This document shows, in pieces, positions 63,559 through 64,000 of a DNA stretch of 64,000 nt. This DNA comes from Mytilisepta virgata. Taxonomy: Eukaryota > Mollusca > Bivalvia > Mytilida > Mytilidae. Position numbers and translations under genes: made by a program. Location of the stretch: assembly GCA_028015205.1 (NCBI GenBank), contig CM051514.1, forward strand, positions 33,930,150 through 33,994,149. The letters run 5' to 3'. Each line of letters opens with the position of its first letter. Position 1 is the first letter of the stretch. The notes beneath the pieces are model-generated. The model was not told the origin of the DNA and searched no databases. It saw only the letters and a list, made by a program, of their open reading frames with translations.

Positions 63559-63729
63559 CTATTAAATTAAAATGACCATGTAGAATGTTTATATGCAAAA
63601 CATTTATCGAGAATAACAAAGAAATTTGAACGAGTTTCAGTAAATTTTTCCTATGTTAAAATTTTATACGCTTATTTCCCGTGAGCTCAGTTTCGATTTC
63701 GATACTTGCCCGAATTTGATACTTAAAAT

Positions 63730-63965
63730 TTAGTAAAAAAAAATTGTAAAATAAAAAGAAAAATTTGTGAAAACTAAGGAGTATCTCACCTCGTGCATAG
63801 CTCTGTCCTTAGGTGGTTTTTGGTCATTTTGGTATTTTTGAATTTGTTCTTCAACTCTTTGGATTGTTGTTTTGGTTTTCAACATTTTAGACCTTGAGCA
63901 CAACTGATGAGTCGAAAATCGACGAAATGTGCACATCCTGTGCATCGAAATTGGCATCAAAGATT
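63730..63965 (+). repeat. Dispersed repeat with hammerhead-ribozyme-like core
   Basis: Related to 23030-23545 in opposite orientation. The plus strand has CTGATGA (63904-63910), a 5-bp stem GTCGA/TCGAC around AAA (63911-63923), GAAA (63924-63927), a hairpin TGTGCA/TGTGCA (63928-63944, two G-U pairs) and UC (63945-63946). These fit the hammerhead order core-stem II-GAAA-stem III-UH. Stem I pairing (CTTGAGCACAA with TTGGCATCAAAG) is imperfect and offset by GAAA, so activity is doubtful. The minus-strand open frame here is the repeat's shadow. Confidence 0.5.
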
Positions 63966-64000
63966 TTTTTTAACCATGCACTGAGTCGATGCCTCTGCAA

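Larger units (their letters stand above)
54281..63174 (+). mobile_element. 8.9-kb DNA transposon with perfect 40-bp terminal inverted repeats
   Basis: Left end 54281-54320 and right end 63135-63174 are exact inverse copies, beginning GGGCTGTTCCAGAAATAGTC. Both subterminal regions are packed with TGGAAATTCCAG / TCTGGAA words, like transposase-binding sites. ATT lies at both flanks, a possible 3-bp target duplication (weak). GGGC-type ends with 3-bp duplication recall PIF/Harbinger, but no transposase was recognised. Contents found: a degenerate ORF (61884-62606), an insertion with its own 13-bp duplication (57221-57567), and long AT-rich stretches with nothing recognisable. It lies in the intron between exons 1 and 2. 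Confidence 0.8.

Overview
The window looks like nuclear DNA of a bivalve mollusc, most likely a mussel of the genus Mytilus. It is AT-rich, with long introns. The introns carry repeats I associate with Mytilus and related bivalves: elements whose ends read about CGCTCACCTG and CAGGTGAGCTAAAA, elements ending in TGTCTCGCC / GGCGAGACAAAA, and the dispersed repeat near 19036-19228. There is no prokaryotic gene organisation and no compact array of genes.

One host gene crosses almost the whole window on the minus strand, from right to left. I reconstructed 15 internal coding exons (63429-63558 down to 2103-2279). Each has an AG acceptor and GT donor, and every junction phase agrees, giving 657 continuous codons. 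The product is a large-lipid-transfer-protein family member (vitellogenin_N / MTP / apolipophorin type): an N-terminal beta-barrel region, then the alpha-helical repeat domain, then a basic RSRR motif and an unfamiliar segment. Both ends of the gene lie outside the window.

The introns hold almost everything else. The main item is a full-length, apparently intact Ty3/gypsy LTR retrotransposon (26517-38621, minus strand, 12.1 kb) with two 1981-bp LTRs that look identical. It carries gag, pol (PR-RT-RNaseH-IN) and a textbook -1 frameshift cassette (U UUA AAC, 7-nt spacer, possible pseudoknot). It also has a third ORF in the env position that encodes an SGNH/GDSL-type hydrolase with all the diagnostic residues present. 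It sits only 40 bp upstream of a host splice acceptor.

Other mobile DNA includes an 8.9-kb DNA transposon with perfect 40-bp terminal inverted repeats (54281-63174), which contains a degenerate ORF with two in-frame TAG codons and a later insertion flanked by a 13-bp duplication. There are about nine Helentron/HINE ('pearl'-like) non-autonomous elements with tandem-repeat cores and terminal hairpins, a seven-copy 167-168-bp tandem array, a tRNA-derived SINE, fragments of non-LTR retrotransposons, several MITE-like inverted-repeat elements, and dispersed repeats with a hammerhead-ribozyme-like core. No intact rRNA or tRNA gene, CRISPR array or bacterial regulatory element was seen.
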